From Opitutaceae bacterium (GTDB lineage: Bacteria; Verrucomicrobiota; Verrucomicrobiia; Opitutales; Opitutaceae), in assembly GCA_016794625.1 (NCBI GenBank), contig JAEUGY010000116.1, positions 1-32,087 on the forward strand: a stretch of 32,087 nucleotides of DNA, written 5' to 3'. The notes under the pieces were generated by a model that searched no databases, was not told the DNA's origin, and saw only the letters and a program-made list of their open reading frames with translations. Position numbers and translations under genes: made by a program. Position 1 is the first letter of the stretch. Each line of letters opens with the position of its first letter. Below are positions 1 to 9,300 of this stretch, one piece after another.

Positions 1-146
1 CGACCCCGCGGGAATGCGTGTCGCGCAAAACATCCAGACCACGGAGGCGGGACCGCCTGGTCCCGTCGCGGCCTCAGCGAGGCCACCTCCAACCGGGCAC
101 CCGCAGGGTTCTCCCCTGGAGGGCGCCGCTCCGTCGGCGCCGGTTC
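1..146. repeat. Palindromic repeat mosaic (C fragment, A reversed, B forward)
   Basis: This stretch holds no convincing gene; it is built from modules seen again elsewhere in the window. Bases 1-12 look like the edge of a C module. Bases 43-93 are an A module in reverse orientation with two hairpins (CGGGACC/GGTCCCG with loop GCCT, then GCGGCCTC-type arms). Bases 122-141 are a B module: GGCGCCG, loop CTCCGT, CGGCGCC. The order C-A-B mirrors the block at 17109-17260 read on the other strand. Bases 147-194 show nothing recognisable. Confidence 0.75.
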
Positions 147-194
147 CGCGTCGCGGGACGACTGGCCCCACGCTCCCACCTCCGCACCCCTCCG

Positions 195-1448
195 CTAGCG
201 CGGGCTCTTGATCGCCTTGTCCACCGGCAGGTCCTCGCCTCCCCAGGCTTTCTCCCAGGTCGTCTTCGCGGCGGCCTGCGTCCAAAACGCATCCCCGGGC
301 GGCAGGCCGAGCGGCAGCAGCGCAAAACTACAAAGGTACAGGCTGCCGGTGGAAATGTACGCTTCACCCAATCCGGGTTGGTGTCCCGCAAGGCCGATCC
401 GCAACCAGCCCTTCGCATCAAAGGTGCCGGGGGCCTCCAGCGTGCGACGGATCACGCGTGTCAGCGCGACCCGGGCCTGTCCGGGCGAAACCTCCTTGGG
501 TAGCTGATGCCGCCAGGCCGCCAGGGCCAGACCCTGAAACGCGCCACAGCGGTACGCGATCGAGCGTCCAATCACGGGATAGGTGCCATCCGGCGCGATC
601 GACCGTTCCTGGATCGCCGCGTAGCGGGTCAGGCGCTCGCGGGCCTTTTCGCGCAGTGCGCTCCACTCCGCAGCTTCACCACCGACAACATCGAGGGCCT
701 CGACGAGCATGGGCTGAATGACAAACGCATTGTAGTAGTCCCAATGAAACTCGGGTCCATCGCTATACATGCCGTCGCCCACATACCAGTCGCGATGCTT
801 GCGGATGCCCTCAAACAGCCGCGCCTCATCGCGGGCCACTCCCGCCCTCTGCAGAAACACCTCCACGGTGGTCGCGAAGAGCTTCCAGTTGTTTTCACCG
901 GCCGGAATGGGCCGCGAGGACACCAGTGCCGCGATGACCTGCGCCTGCACCCGGGGCTCGAGGCGCGCCCAGAGCTGCGTCGGTGCGCGCAGCAGCGCCT
1001 GGGCCAGGAAGGCCGCATCCACCAAGGGCTGGCGACCGCGGGAGAAGTTCAGAAAGTCCGGCGAAGCCGGATCCGTCGCCGCCTCGATCCCAGCCCGCGC
1101 GAGCGCCGCCCAGCGCGCCCGCTCCCTGCCTTCCGGGGTCGCGTCCTCGCCCAGCTCCAGCCAGGGAGCCAGGCCCGCCAGCAACCGGCCCAGCCCCTCC
1201 AAGTGCGTGTACTGCGGCCGATCCTTGGAGGAGGGATGCCCCTCGACCGGCATGACCTGCTTCAACCGCCGCTCCGCCAGCGCCGTCAGCAACGGCCCCG
1301 CGAGTTTCGCCGCCCACGCACACCAATCGCGACGATCGCCGTCCACGCCCGCCAACGGCACCGTCGCCGCTGCCTCGATCGACCGCCCCGATGCCGCCAC
1401 CAACCCGGCCAGCCCAGCCAGTTTCACAAAGTCACGTCGTTGTTTCAT
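195..1448 (-). CDS. DUF2264 domain-containing secreted protein
   Basis: The 417-residue product starts with a Tat-like signal (MKQRRDFVKLAGLAGLVAAS), so it is probably exported folded. The rest matches the DUF2264 family as I recognise it: an N-terminal segment with a YTHLEGLGRLLAGLAPWLEL motif at about residues 80-100, then a helical-toroid-like body rich in Trp, Tyr and Arg, including NNWKLFATTVE and a DGMYSDGPEFHWDYYNAF stretch. DUF2264 proteins occur in polysaccharide-use loci and resemble alpha/alpha-barrel glycosidases or lyases, but their activity is not established. The ATG at 1448 lacks a clear Shine-Dalgarno sequence. The gene sits 144 bp downstream of a hypothetical gene on the same strand, with a heptamer array between. 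Family call fairly sure; substrate unknown. Confidence 0.85.
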   Translation of the reverse strand: MKQRRDFVKLAGLAGLVAASGRSIEAAATVPLAGVDGDRRDWCAWAAKLAGPLLTALAERRLKQVMPVEGHPSSKDRPQYTHLEGLGRLLAGLAPWLELGEDATPEGRERARWAALARAGIEAATDPASPDFLNFSRGRQPLVDAAFLAQALLRAPTQLWARLEPRVQAQVIAALVSSRPIPAGENNWKLFATTVEVFLQRAGVARDEARLFEGIRKHRDWYVGDGMYSDGPEFHWDYYNAFVIQPMLVEALDVVGGEAAEWSALREKARERLTRYAAIQERSIAPDGTYPVIGRSIAYRCGAFQGLALAAWRHQLPKEVSPGQARVALTRVIRRTLEAPGTFDAKGWLRIGLAGHQPGLGEAYISTGSLYLCSFALLPLGLPPGDAFWTQAAAKTTWEKAWGGEDLPVDKAIKSPR

Positions 1449-1527
1449 AAAGAGAAAATCAAACGGTCATTCGAAGTGCGCTTCAACCCTTGACCCAGCC
1501 CAACGCGCACCCCACCGGTCGAATCTT

Positions 1528-1597
1528 CGTCATTCGTCATTCGTCATTCGTCATTCGTCATTCGTCATTCGTCATTGGTCATTCGACGTTCGTCATT
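1528..1597. repeat. Heptamer tandem array (CGTCATT), about 10 units
   Basis: Seven perfect copies of CGTCATT run from 1528 to 1576, followed by GGTCATT, CGACGTT and another CGTCATT. The array fills most of the gap between the DUF2264 start and the upstream gene, and its last unit reaches into that gene's stop codon. It belongs to the same 7-bp-period, TTC-core class as tracts at 2849, 15634, 31105 and 31424. Confidence 0.95.
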
Positions 1598-2303
1598 CCA
1601 TCTCCCCCGAGCTGGCCGGCCACGCGTTCCGCAGACCAACAAACGCATCCAATTCCTTCATCCGTTGCCGCCCCAGTCCCGCCACAAGTGCATCGTCGGG
1701 CCCGACCTGTTCAGGGTCGAAACGGGGAAAGCGCTTGGGGACAAGCCCCTCGCGGACGGCAATGACCCGTCCCTGCTGCAGCCATTCTACCCGCATGATC
1801 GCCGGGTCCCAAACGTTCGACCAACGCCCTCGCTCCAAGCACTCCACCAAACAGACGAATCCCGCGCTCTGCTCCTCTGTGAGGAGAACCCGTTGCGCCG
1901 TGTGAGGTGAGCCCATGTTCGTGTCCGTTGCCTTCCACCGTCCATCCGCAACGAACAGGGTTGCCGCACGCTCCGGACCACCCTCCACCACGCAGGTCCA
2001 GACACGCCCGGTCCGACCGTCGCGATCATCCCAGGTGAGCACGACTTGCTGGCCCGGTTTCAGGTCTTCCAGAGATGAGAAGGGTCCCACCGGTTTCACG
2101 CGTCGCACGCGCTCGATTTCGTCTTCGTCACCCCACGAGGTTTCCGCCCGAAACGCGACCGCCACCACACCCACCATCAGCACGCAAAACGCCAGCAAGG
2201 GCAGCCAAAGCCGCTGGCGAAGTCGACGGCTCTTCACGGTATCACCATCGTCCGGATACGCTGCATCGGGTAAGTTCATGGGAGCCTGACTTCCCCAGTC
2301 CAT
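1593..2303 (-). CDS. Hypothetical single-pass membrane protein
   Basis: I do not recognise this 236-residue protein. It has a basic N-terminal segment (KSRRLRQRLW, about residues 24-33) followed by one hydrophobic segment at about 34-52, then a soluble, probably periplasmic domain. That domain has several Trp residues and a segment around QQVVLTWDDRDGRTGRVWTC that reads like a small beta-domain. The start at 2303 is preferred because GGAGG lies just upstream of it; a second ATG at 2279 would drop eight residues and has no such site. The stop codon overlaps the end of the CGTCATT array, so the last residues may reflect repeat growth. No function is proposed. Confidence 0.65.
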   Translation of the reverse strand: MDWGSQAPMNLPDAAYPDDGDTVKSRRLRQRLWLPLLAFCVLMVGVVAVAFRAETSWGDEDEIERVRRVKPVGPFSSLEDLKPGQQVVLTWDDRDGRTGRVWTCVVEGGPERAATLFVADGRWKATDTNMGSPHTAQRVLLTEEQSAGFVCLVECLERGRWSNVWDPAIMRVEWLQQGRVIAVREGLVPKRFPRFDPEQVGPDDALVAGLGRQRMKELDAFVGLRNAWPASSGEME

Positions 2304-2342
2304 CCACCTCCCCCGCCCAAGGCAACGCCGCTTCCTCCCCGT

Positions 2343-2564
2343 TTGTAGGCGGCCTCGCTGAGGCCGCGACGGGACCCTCGGTCCCGCCCCCCCGGTCCGA
2401 TGTGTTCACGCGAAGGCACAAAGCCGCGAAACGAGGTCCAGGGGCTCCGGCTTCATATTGCCTGTTGTAGGCGGCCTCGCTGAGGCCGCGACGGGACCCT
2501 CGGTCCCGCCCCCCGTCCGATGTGTTCACGCGAAGGCGCAAAGCCGCGAAACGAGGTCCAGGGG
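2343..2564. repeat. About 100-bp direct duplication carrying A modules and octamers
   Basis: Copy 1 spans 2343-2444 and copy 2 spans 2465-2564. They differ by one 2-base indel in the C run and one substitution. Each begins with the A double hairpin (GCGGCCTC GCT GAGGCCGC, then CGGGACC CTC GGTCCCG). Each ends with an octamer tract of the CGCGAAGG type (2409-2432 and 2529-2552). Bases 2304-2342 between the gene start and copy 1 show nothing else. Confidence 0.9.
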
Positions 2565-2589
2565 ATCGATTTGGGGTGATCGACAAAGC

Positions 2590-2628
2590 CCCACGAGCTT
2601 CGTGGGCGATTGCTGGGACCTTGGGTCC
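2590..2628. repeat. Two adjacent short hairpins
   Basis: CCCACGA GCT TCGTGGG at 2590-2606 is a perfect 7-bp stem. GGACC TTG GGTCC at about 2614-2626 resembles the second hairpin of the A module. They continue the repeat-rich intergenic stretch. Confidence 0.55.
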
Positions 2629-2678
2629 GTCCTTCCTCGCCCTAGCTATAGGTCATCGCGCACCTTCCCTGCAGCGGA

Positions 2679-2766
2679 ACGAACCCCGGGAGTGGAGGCG
2701 CCTTGTTGGCTGGTCTTTGTCTTTGCCGAGAATTGCCAACTCGAAGCCGCAACTCCCGGGGTTCGT
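2679..2766. repeat. 88-bp element with 15-bp perfect terminal inverted repeats
   Basis: ACGAACCCCGGGAGT at 2679-2693 is exactly complementary to ACTCCCGGGGTTCGT at 2752-2766. Inside, GTTGGC (2705-2710) pairs with GCCAAC (2735-2740). The nested layout fits either a small MITE-like element or a folded RNA. No ORF lies within it, and no second copy was found in the window. Confidence 0.7.
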
Positions 2767-2783
2767 GGAGCGTTCGCTGTGGG

Positions 2784-2890
2784 CTTCACCCTTCACCGCT
2801 CCGCGGTGCAGGCATGCCCGCCAGGGGCAGCCCTACAATCGATCCCATTTCACGCTTCGCCCTTCACGCTTCACTCCTCACTCCTCGCCG
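2784..2890. repeat. D module followed by heptamer tract abutting the esterase stop
   Basis: Bases 2784-2797 hold two CTTCACC heptamers. Bases 2807-2840 are a D module in reverse orientation (ends in GGGCAGCCCTACAATCGAT), closely matching the complement of 15508-15543. Bases 2849-2890 are six consecutive heptamers (TTCACGC, TTCGCCC, TTCACGC, TTCACTC, CTCACTC, CTCGCCG) that run directly into the stop codon of the minus-strand esterase gene. Confidence 0.85.
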
Positions 2891-3781
2891 CTACTCGGCG
2901 AGAATCTTCATCGCCCGGAGCCATTCCTCCGCGCGCTTGGGCCACTGGCTCACGGGATTGGCTGAGGGACGCAGACCATAGCCGTGGCCACCCTTGGTGT
3001 AGATGTGCAGCTCGCTGGGCACGCCCGCCTTCTTCAGCTCAATGTAAAAACTGGCCGCATTCACGCCGCGCAACACGTCATCATCTGTGACCGCGACAAA
3101 CACGGGCGGCGTCTCCCGCGTCACCATCACAAGGGGGCTGAGCGGCCCGGCCTTCTTTTCGTCACCGAGGTAAGCCGGATAAATCGGCAGGACGAAGTCG
3201 GGCCGGCAGCTGAGGGCATCCGCCGCATCCTGGGTGGGATACGTGGTCTCGTTAAAGTGCGTCGCCGCCATCACAGTCAAATGGCCTCCCGCTGAAAATC
3301 CCAGCATGCCCACCTTTCCCTCGGGCAGCCCCCACTCCTTCGCCTTCGCCCGCACGAGCCGTGTCGCCCGCTGGGCATCCTGCAGGGGCGCGGGGTGCGG
3401 CACGTCCATGTTTCGGCGCGGCACACGGTACTTCAACACCGCCGCACTGATGCCGAGCGAGTTCAGCCACGTCGCCACTTCCGTGCCTTCCTTGTCCCAA
3501 GCCAGGATGTTGTAACCACCGCCTGGACACACGACCACGGTCACCGGCCGGGCCGCGGGACCGGACGCGGGAAACAGGGTCAGGGTGGGATCTGTCACCA
3601 GGCCGATCCGGTGAGTGCCGTCCTTCGACTCCGGCTCCTTGTAATTGGCCGGCTTCTTGAAGCTCTCCTCTCCGGGCACCGCACCCGGCCAAATCTTGAC
3701 CTCCGGAGGGGTCGCGGCCGGGAGCATCGCCCCGCCAGCCAATAGGGTTGAACACACCAGGAGGGTACACAGGGGTTTCAC
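2891..3781 (-). CDS. Secreted alpha/beta hydrolase (acetyl-xylan-esterase-like)
   Basis: This is a 296-residue alpha/beta-hydrolase-fold esterase. From the chosen start it has a signal peptide at residues 1-22, an oxyanion-loop motif CPGGGY at 85-90, the nucleophile elbow GFSAGG with Ser163, a likely Asp near 233-235 (VTDDD) and the catalytic His266 in GGHGYG. Relatives are typically carbohydrate acetyl esterases acting on acetylated xylan or similar glycans. The start is a GTG at 3781: in-frame Met codons further up would overlap the preceding gene by many bases and precede the signal peptide. It is the last gene of the operon starting at 11469 and lies 43 bp after the NHL gene. Esterase fold is certain; substrate is inferred. 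Confidence 0.88.
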   Translation of the reverse strand: MKPLCTLLVCSTLLAGGAMLPAATPPEVKIWPGAVPGEESFKKPANYKEPESKDGTHRIGLVTDPTLTLFPASGPAARPVTVVVCPGGGYNILAWDKEGTEVATWLNSLGISAAVLKYRVPRRNMDVPHPAPLQDAQRATRLVRAKAKEWGLPEGKVGMLGFSAGGHLTVMAATHFNETTYPTQDAADALSCRPDFVLPIYPAYLGDEKKAGPLSPLVMVTRETPPVFVAVTDDDVLRGVNAASFYIELKKAGVPSELHIYTKGGHGYGLRPSANPVSQWPKRAEEWLRAMKILAE

Positions 3782-3824
3782 GCCCCGGAGGCTGGGGCGG
3801 ACCGGGTCCGCGGACAATGCTGTT

Positions 3825-4910
3825 TTACCTCCGCCGCAACACCCGCACGCGATGCGCCTCGCTGTCCCCCACATACACCGCCCCATCCGCATCGACAAAA
3901 ATCCCGTGCAGTCGCGCCAGCGCGCAGGTCAGGGGGTCGCCGTCCGGGCCGTCGCCTTTCACGCCCGTTCCTGCCACGCGCTCGATCAAGCCGGTCCGGG
4001 TGTCGATGCGGCGCACGGTGTGGCTCTCGGTGTCGGCCAGCCAGACGCCACCGTCGGCATCGAGCGCGATGCCTTTGGGACCGCTGAGTTTTGCCGCCAA
4101 CGCGGGGCCTCCGTCCCCCGTCAGGCCCGCCTCACCCGTGCCGGCCACGTGGTGAATGCGGCGGGTCTTGAGATCGAACTTGAACACCTGGTTGCCCTCC
4201 CGGGTCGCCAGCCAGAGGTGGCCGTCCTGATCAAAGTCCAGCGACCTCGGTCCGCGCAACGGGGTGCCGTCGATCGGTGCTCCGTCCGGTGTCGGGCCTG
4301 GACGTCCGGTGCCGGCAAAGGTGGTGATCACCCCCGTCGCGGGATCAATGCGGCGGATGACGTGGTTGCCAATGTCACACACATACAATCCGCCATCCGG
4401 CCCAAACTGGAGGCTATGCGGAGAGCTGAGCAGCGCCGCGGTCGCCAGGCCTCCGTCTCCCGCATACCCCTTCTTGGTCCCGGTCCCGGCCACCGTGGAA
4501 ATCCGCCCGGTCCCGCGGTCCACGCGGCGAATCACATGGTTGGCCATGTCCGCGATGTACAGGTGTCCGGCGCGGTCGAACCGAATCTCGTGCGGGAGGT
4601 TGAACGCTGCTTCCAACGCCGGGCCTCCGTCGCCGTCATACCCTTTGCGCCCGCTTCCCGCCACGGTCGTGATCGTTCCATCCTGGGCGATCCGCCGGAC
4701 GCGCTGGCCGCTGTACTCACAAAACCACAACGCCCCATCCGGGCCGCGCACGACGCCGAAGGGGTTGTTGATCTGCGCCGCGGTCGCCGGGCCGCCGTCG
4801 CCGGAAAACCCCGCAACTCCGTTGCCGGCGACGGTCGACACGGTCCACGAACCGAAACTGGACGAGGCAAGGTACAGGCTGGTCACGACGAGGGCGGCGA
4901 GTCGGTGCAT
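3825..4910 (-). CDS. Secreted NHL-repeat beta-propeller protein
   Basis: The 361-residue protein has a signal peptide (about residues 1-20) followed by six blade-like repeats of roughly 55 residues. Each repeat carries a VAGTG-x-G-x-GDGGPA segment and a later GHLYIADMANHVIRRVD-like NHL strand; examples lie near residues 27, 83, 139, 195, 253 and 311. NHL propellers bind proteins or ligands and are common beside cytochrome/DUF1501 genes in Planctomycetes and Verrucomicrobia, where their role is unknown. The gene begins 17 bp after the DUF1501 stop, so it is part of the same operon. The repeat class is clear; an enzymatic role cannot be read from the sequence. Confidence 0.9.
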   Translation of the reverse strand: MHRLAALVVTSLYLASSSFGSWTVSTVAGNGVAGFSGDGGPATAAQINNPFGVVRGPDGALWFCEYSGQRVRRIAQDGTITTVAGSGRKGYDGDGGPALEAAFNLPHEIRFDRAGHLYIADMANHVIRRVDRGTGRISTVAGTGTKKGYAGDGGLATAALLSSPHSLQFGPDGGLYVCDIGNHVIRRIDPATGVITTFAGTGRPGPTPDGAPIDGTPLRGPRSLDFDQDGHLWLATREGNQVFKFDLKTRRIHHVAGTGEAGLTGDGGPALAAKLSGPKGIALDADGGVWLADTESHTVRRIDTRTGLIERVAGTGVKGDGPDGDPLTCALARLHGIFVDADGAVYVGDSEAHRVRVLRRR

Positions 4911-4927
4911 GGGCGAGGGGTTGAAGA

Positions 4928-6352
4928 TCAGCCCAGAATCTTCTCGTAAACGCGACCCTCATTCTGGTCAATGCGCTCCGGACGTCCTTGATGCGGGTAG
5001 ATCAACTTCGTGTGGTCAACACCCAGGAGGTACATGATGGTCGCATGGAGATCATGCACATGGAGGCGGTCTTTCACGGCATAGAGCCCCAAGTCATCGG
5101 TCGCCCCGATGGACTGCCCGCCTCGCACCCCGCCCCCAGCCATCCACATGGTGAAGCCCGTGGGGTTGTGGTCGCGTCCGCCGTTCTGCTCGCTCATCGG
5201 CGTGCGCCCAAACTCACCGCCCCAGATCACGAGGGTTTCGTCGAGCAGTCCACGCGCCTTGAGGTCCGCGAGCAGGCCCGCGATGGGTTTGTCGACGGAC
5301 CGGCAGAGTTTCGCGTGGCTTGATTCGAGGGCGGTATGGCTGTCCCAGCCGCTGCCCGCACCGCTATAGAGCTGCACAAAGCGAACACCACTCTCCACCA
5401 GGCGTCGCGCCAGGAGGCAGTTTCGGCCGAAGACGGCGGTTTCTTTCTCATCGAGGCCGTAGAGTCGTTTTGTCGCCTCGGTTTCGCGCGCCAGGTCCAC
5501 CACGCCGGGGGCCTCCGCCTGCATTTGGTAGGCGAGTTCGTAACTGCGAATGCGCGCCTCAAGCTCGGTGTTGTCAACCCGGGTCGCCGCATGTCGCCGG
5601 TTGAGCTCAGCGAGCAGATCGAGCTTCGCCCGCTGGCGCTGCGGTGTCATGCCCCGGGCGGTCTCCAGATTTCGGATCGGAGTACCCTCCGGACTGAATT
5701 CGACGCCCTGGTGCACGGCCGGCATGAAACCCGTGCCCCAGTTGCGGGAACCGTTGATCACTTCCTTCTCGCTGTCCTTGATCACCACAAACCCGGGCAG
5801 GTTCTGGTTCTCGGTCCCAATGCCATAGGAGACCCATGACCCGAGCGAGGGTCGGCCGCCGAAGATCGATCCGGTGTTCATCTGGCACACGCCGCCGGCG
5901 TGGTTGATGCCATCGGAGACGCAGGACTTGATCACCGCGAGATCGTCCGCGTGCGTCGCCACGTGGGGGAACCAATCCGACACCCACAGTCCGCTCTGTC
6001 CGTGCTGCTTCCAGGTCCGGGGGGAGCCCATGAGCGGGGCGTTTGACTCGCCCATCGCGAGGATCGGTGGCTTGAAACTCGGAGGCAGCTGCTGGCCCGA
6101 CAGTTGGTTGAGGAGGGGTTTGTGATCAAACGTGTCGAGGTGACTGGGACCTCCCTCCATAAAGAGGAAGATCACGCGCTTCGCCTTGCCGCGGCGGTCG
6201 ACGAGCTTCGCCGCCGAAGGAGTGAACGTGCCCGCGCCGGCGAGCAGGGGCTGACCCGTCAGGGCCGCAAAGGCGAGCGCACCGAAACCGCAGCCGGCAT
6301 GGCGGAGAAAGTGACGGCGGGAGGTGGCTGGGGTGATGTTGTGGCAGGGCAT
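4928..6352 (-). CDS. DUF1501 domain-containing protein, Tat-exported
   Basis: The 474-residue product has a Tat signal with SRRHFLR at residues 11-17 and a hydrophobic stretch after it. The body shows the DUF1501 hallmarks: FLFMEGGPSHLDTFDHKP, NTGSIFGGRPSLGSWVSYG, WDSHTALESSHAKL, then WGGEFGRTPMSE and GRDHNP near the C-terminus, and a final HDLHATIMYLLGVDH. DUF1501 is placed with the alkaline-phosphatase/sulfatase superfamily, and the Asp/His-rich motifs would fit a metal site, but no activity is established. The start at 6352 lies 8 bp after the stop of the PSD1 gene; a longer form would overlap that gene and bury the Tat signal. The pair is a standard two-gene unit and has a paralogue at 20116-24685. 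Confidence 0.93.
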   Translation of the reverse strand: MPCHNITPATSRRHFLRHAGCGFGALAFAALTGQPLLAGAGTFTPSAAKLVDRRGKAKRVIFLFMEGGPSHLDTFDHKPLLNQLSGQQLPPSFKPPILAMGESNAPLMGSPRTWKQHGQSGLWVSDWFPHVATHADDLAVIKSCVSDGINHAGGVCQMNTGSIFGGRPSLGSWVSYGIGTENQNLPGFVVIKDSEKEVINGSRNWGTGFMPAVHQGVEFSPEGTPIRNLETARGMTPQRQRAKLDLLAELNRRHAATRVDNTELEARIRSYELAYQMQAEAPGVVDLARETEATKRLYGLDEKETAVFGRNCLLARRLVESGVRFVQLYSGAGSGWDSHTALESSHAKLCRSVDKPIAGLLADLKARGLLDETLVIWGGEFGRTPMSEQNGGRDHNPTGFTMWMAGGGVRGGQSIGATDDLGLYAVKDRLHVHDLHATIMYLLGVDHTKLIYPHQGRPERIDQNEGRVYEKILG

Positions 6353-6360
6353 GGCGCGGT

Positions 6361-9300
6361 TCAATGAAGGTAGAGGAATTCGTTGGAATTCAGGAGCACA
6401 TGTCCCAAATCGGTCAGCGCACGTCTCCGCGGGTCGCTGCTCTCCGCCTCGCCGGTGCCACCAAGCCACTCCATGCCCGCACGCAGCGATTGTCCGGCCT
6501 CCCAGGCCACGGTGCCCAAAACGGGGCGCGGCGCGGCCCCTCCGGGCAGCATGTCATCGTCCGGCAATCCCGGCACCAGGGCGATGCGTTCGATCTGTCC
6601 GTGAAACTGGTGGGGACTTCTTCGATACAGGCCGCCGATCACCGGGGAGGCCTGGCCGGTGCCCAGTTTGCCCATCACCGAATGACGTACCACCGCGGTC
6701 CGAGGGGGAGCGGTCGTCGTCCCGAGGTCCGTCACCTGGAAGCTCACCGTGCCATCGGTGCAGGAAATCTTCGCCACCAGGCGGTAGGTGACACCGACGT
6801 CGAGTTGCAGGCCCGAGGAGACCATTTCGTAGGTGGTGTTCATGTTGTCGTCTTCCCCGACGAGCTGAACGCAGAGCGTGCCCGGTCGCAGGGGCGAACG
6901 GTCGCCGGCGACGCCCAGGCTCCAGCCATGGGCCTCGAGCGCATTCTTCTCTCCCGCCCACCGCGAAACCACGGTGCGAACGGAAGCGCCCGAGGCCAGG
7001 CTGGCGAGCGTCACCACCGCATCGATCGTGAAATCGTCGCCTTCCCGGGGCCCCGACCTGATGATCAGCCGCTCGTACTCCGTGTTTTCCTGAAAACGAC
7101 GGGACCGGTTTCCATCGGTAGCCAGCGCTTCGCTTTCCCGGGCTTCGCTGTTGAACCGTTGCTCAAGGAACGCGTGAGCGAGCGTCTCCTCGTCCGTCGT
7201 CGGCTCGCGTCCTAGCGCTGCCCTCCAGATGTCTTGAACCGTCGGTGCGTGGGCGGCCAGCCTGCGGGCACGGGCCAGCAGCCAGTCGCCGTTGAGAAAG
7301 AGCAGGGCCTGAACCGGAGTCGCCGTGTTCTGCCGCTCCGCAATGCTCGTGAAGCCCGCGGGCGCATCGAGGCTTCGGAGGAGCTCGTTGGGAGTGTTGC
7401 GTTTCTTGATGGTGTAGATCGCCCGCCGTCGGGAGGTGTTCGCCTCCTCGGAGGGTCCGCCTTCCGCGTGCTGCAATTCTCCACTGGCCGCGAGCACGGC
7501 ATCCCGTGTCTGTTCCGCGTCTAGTCGGCGCGGACTGAACCGCCAGAGCAGCCGGTTGCCCGGATCCACGCGCGCCGCGATCTCGGGTGTGGAAATCCGC
7601 GCCGTCTGCCGGTAGGTGGCCGATAGCACGATCTCGCGGTGGAGTGCCTTCAGGCTCCAGCCCTGCTCCACCAAGCGACGCGCCAGCCAGTCGAGCAACT
7701 CGGGATGCGTCGGGCGTTCACCCAGGTGCCCGAGGTCATTCGGCGTCCCGGCGATCCCGCGTCCAAAGTGGTACTGCCAGACGCGGTTGACGATCACGCG
7801 GGTCGAGAGCGGGTTGTCCGGACGCGTGATCCACTCGGCCAGCGCCGTTCTCCGTCCGGTTGAGCGGTCGAGGGCGGTGATGACGGGAGGATTGTTCTCC
7901 ATCAATCGGAGAAAGGCCGGTTGGATTTCGCGCTCCCCTTTGCGGGTCTTCATGCGCGTCACGGGTGCGACCGGCCCCACATCCGTGGCGACAAAGGCCG
8001 CGGGCAGAGGCTTCGGCTTGAGGGCGTCGTGGGCCTTCAACTGGATCTCAAGTTCCCGGTAACGGGTTTTCCCTGCCGGATCCTTGATCGATTTGATCGG
8101 GTCGTAGGTCGTCCGTTCATGCTCCAGCTGCCGTTCCGCCAGCGTGGCCAGCACGTGCTCCAGCGGCCCACGGGCAGCGGCCGGCTTCGTCATCATCGCT
8201 TGCAGGTCGCCCGTGAACCGGTCGAACGCCCGTTTGACGTTTCGTTCGAGTCCCTCGCCCGCCAGGGTGTCCATTTCCCGGCGAATCTCCGCGGTGGCGC
8301 GCTCCCACTCCGCCTGTCGCTTGGCGTGTTCCTCTTGCTGCTCCCGGGTCGCCAGCACCAGATCGCTCCGCCACAGCACGGGCTCGAAGAAGGCACGGAG
8401 GCTGAAATAGTCCTCCTGCAAAATGGGGTCGAACTTGTGGTTGTGGCATCGCGCACAGCCCATGCTCAGCCCCAAAAACACTTCGCCGGCATTGTCGGTG
8501 AGGTCGTTCAGAATCAGTTCCGCCTGCCCTCGCACATCGCGTTGGTTCCACTCGTAAACGGGGTTCCTCAGGTAGGAGGTCGCCACGAGGACCTCGGGGC
8601 GGTCTGGCGCGAGTTCATCTCCGGCCAGTTGTTCGCGGACAAACTGATCATAGGGTTTGTCCGCGTTCAGGCTCTGAATCACATAGTCGCGGTAGCGCCA
8701 GGCGGTCGGGCGGTATCCGTCGGCTCGATAACCGTCGCTCTCCGAGTACCGCACGAGGTCGAGCCAGTGCTGCGCCCACCGCTCGCCGTAACGGGGGCTC
8801 GCGAGCAGGGAATCCACGAGCTTCGCGTGCGCGTCGGGCGCCGGGTCCGTGAGAAACGCCGCGAGCTGCTCGCGCGTGGGAGGCAAACCATGCAGATCAA
8901 AGTAAATCCGGCGGGCGAATTCGCTCCGGTCCGCTTCCGGGGCGGGCGAGAGTCCCGCCTCCTCGTGCCGGGCGGCCACAAAACGATCGATCTCATTCCT
9001 CGCCCACTCCGGGCGCGCGATCACCGGCGGCGTCGGCCGGGAAAGGGGTTGAAAGAACCAAAAGGCCCGGTCCTCGGCGGTGAATCCGCGCTCGTCCGCG
9101 TCGGTCCTCACGGCGTCGCTCTCCGGCCAGGGCGCTCCCATCGCGATCCATTTCTCCAGCAGCGCCACCTCCGCCGGCGGCAACGCCTCTTTCGGCGGCA
9201 TCTGCAGGTCCTCGGTCTGATAGCGAATGGCCTCGATCAGCAGCGACGATTCCGGCTGGCCCCGTACCAACGCCGGTCCGGAGGCGCCTCCGGCCAGCAT

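Noticed and set aside
1528..1597. CRISPR array
   Set aside because: Units are 7 bases with no spacers, and no cas genes are present.
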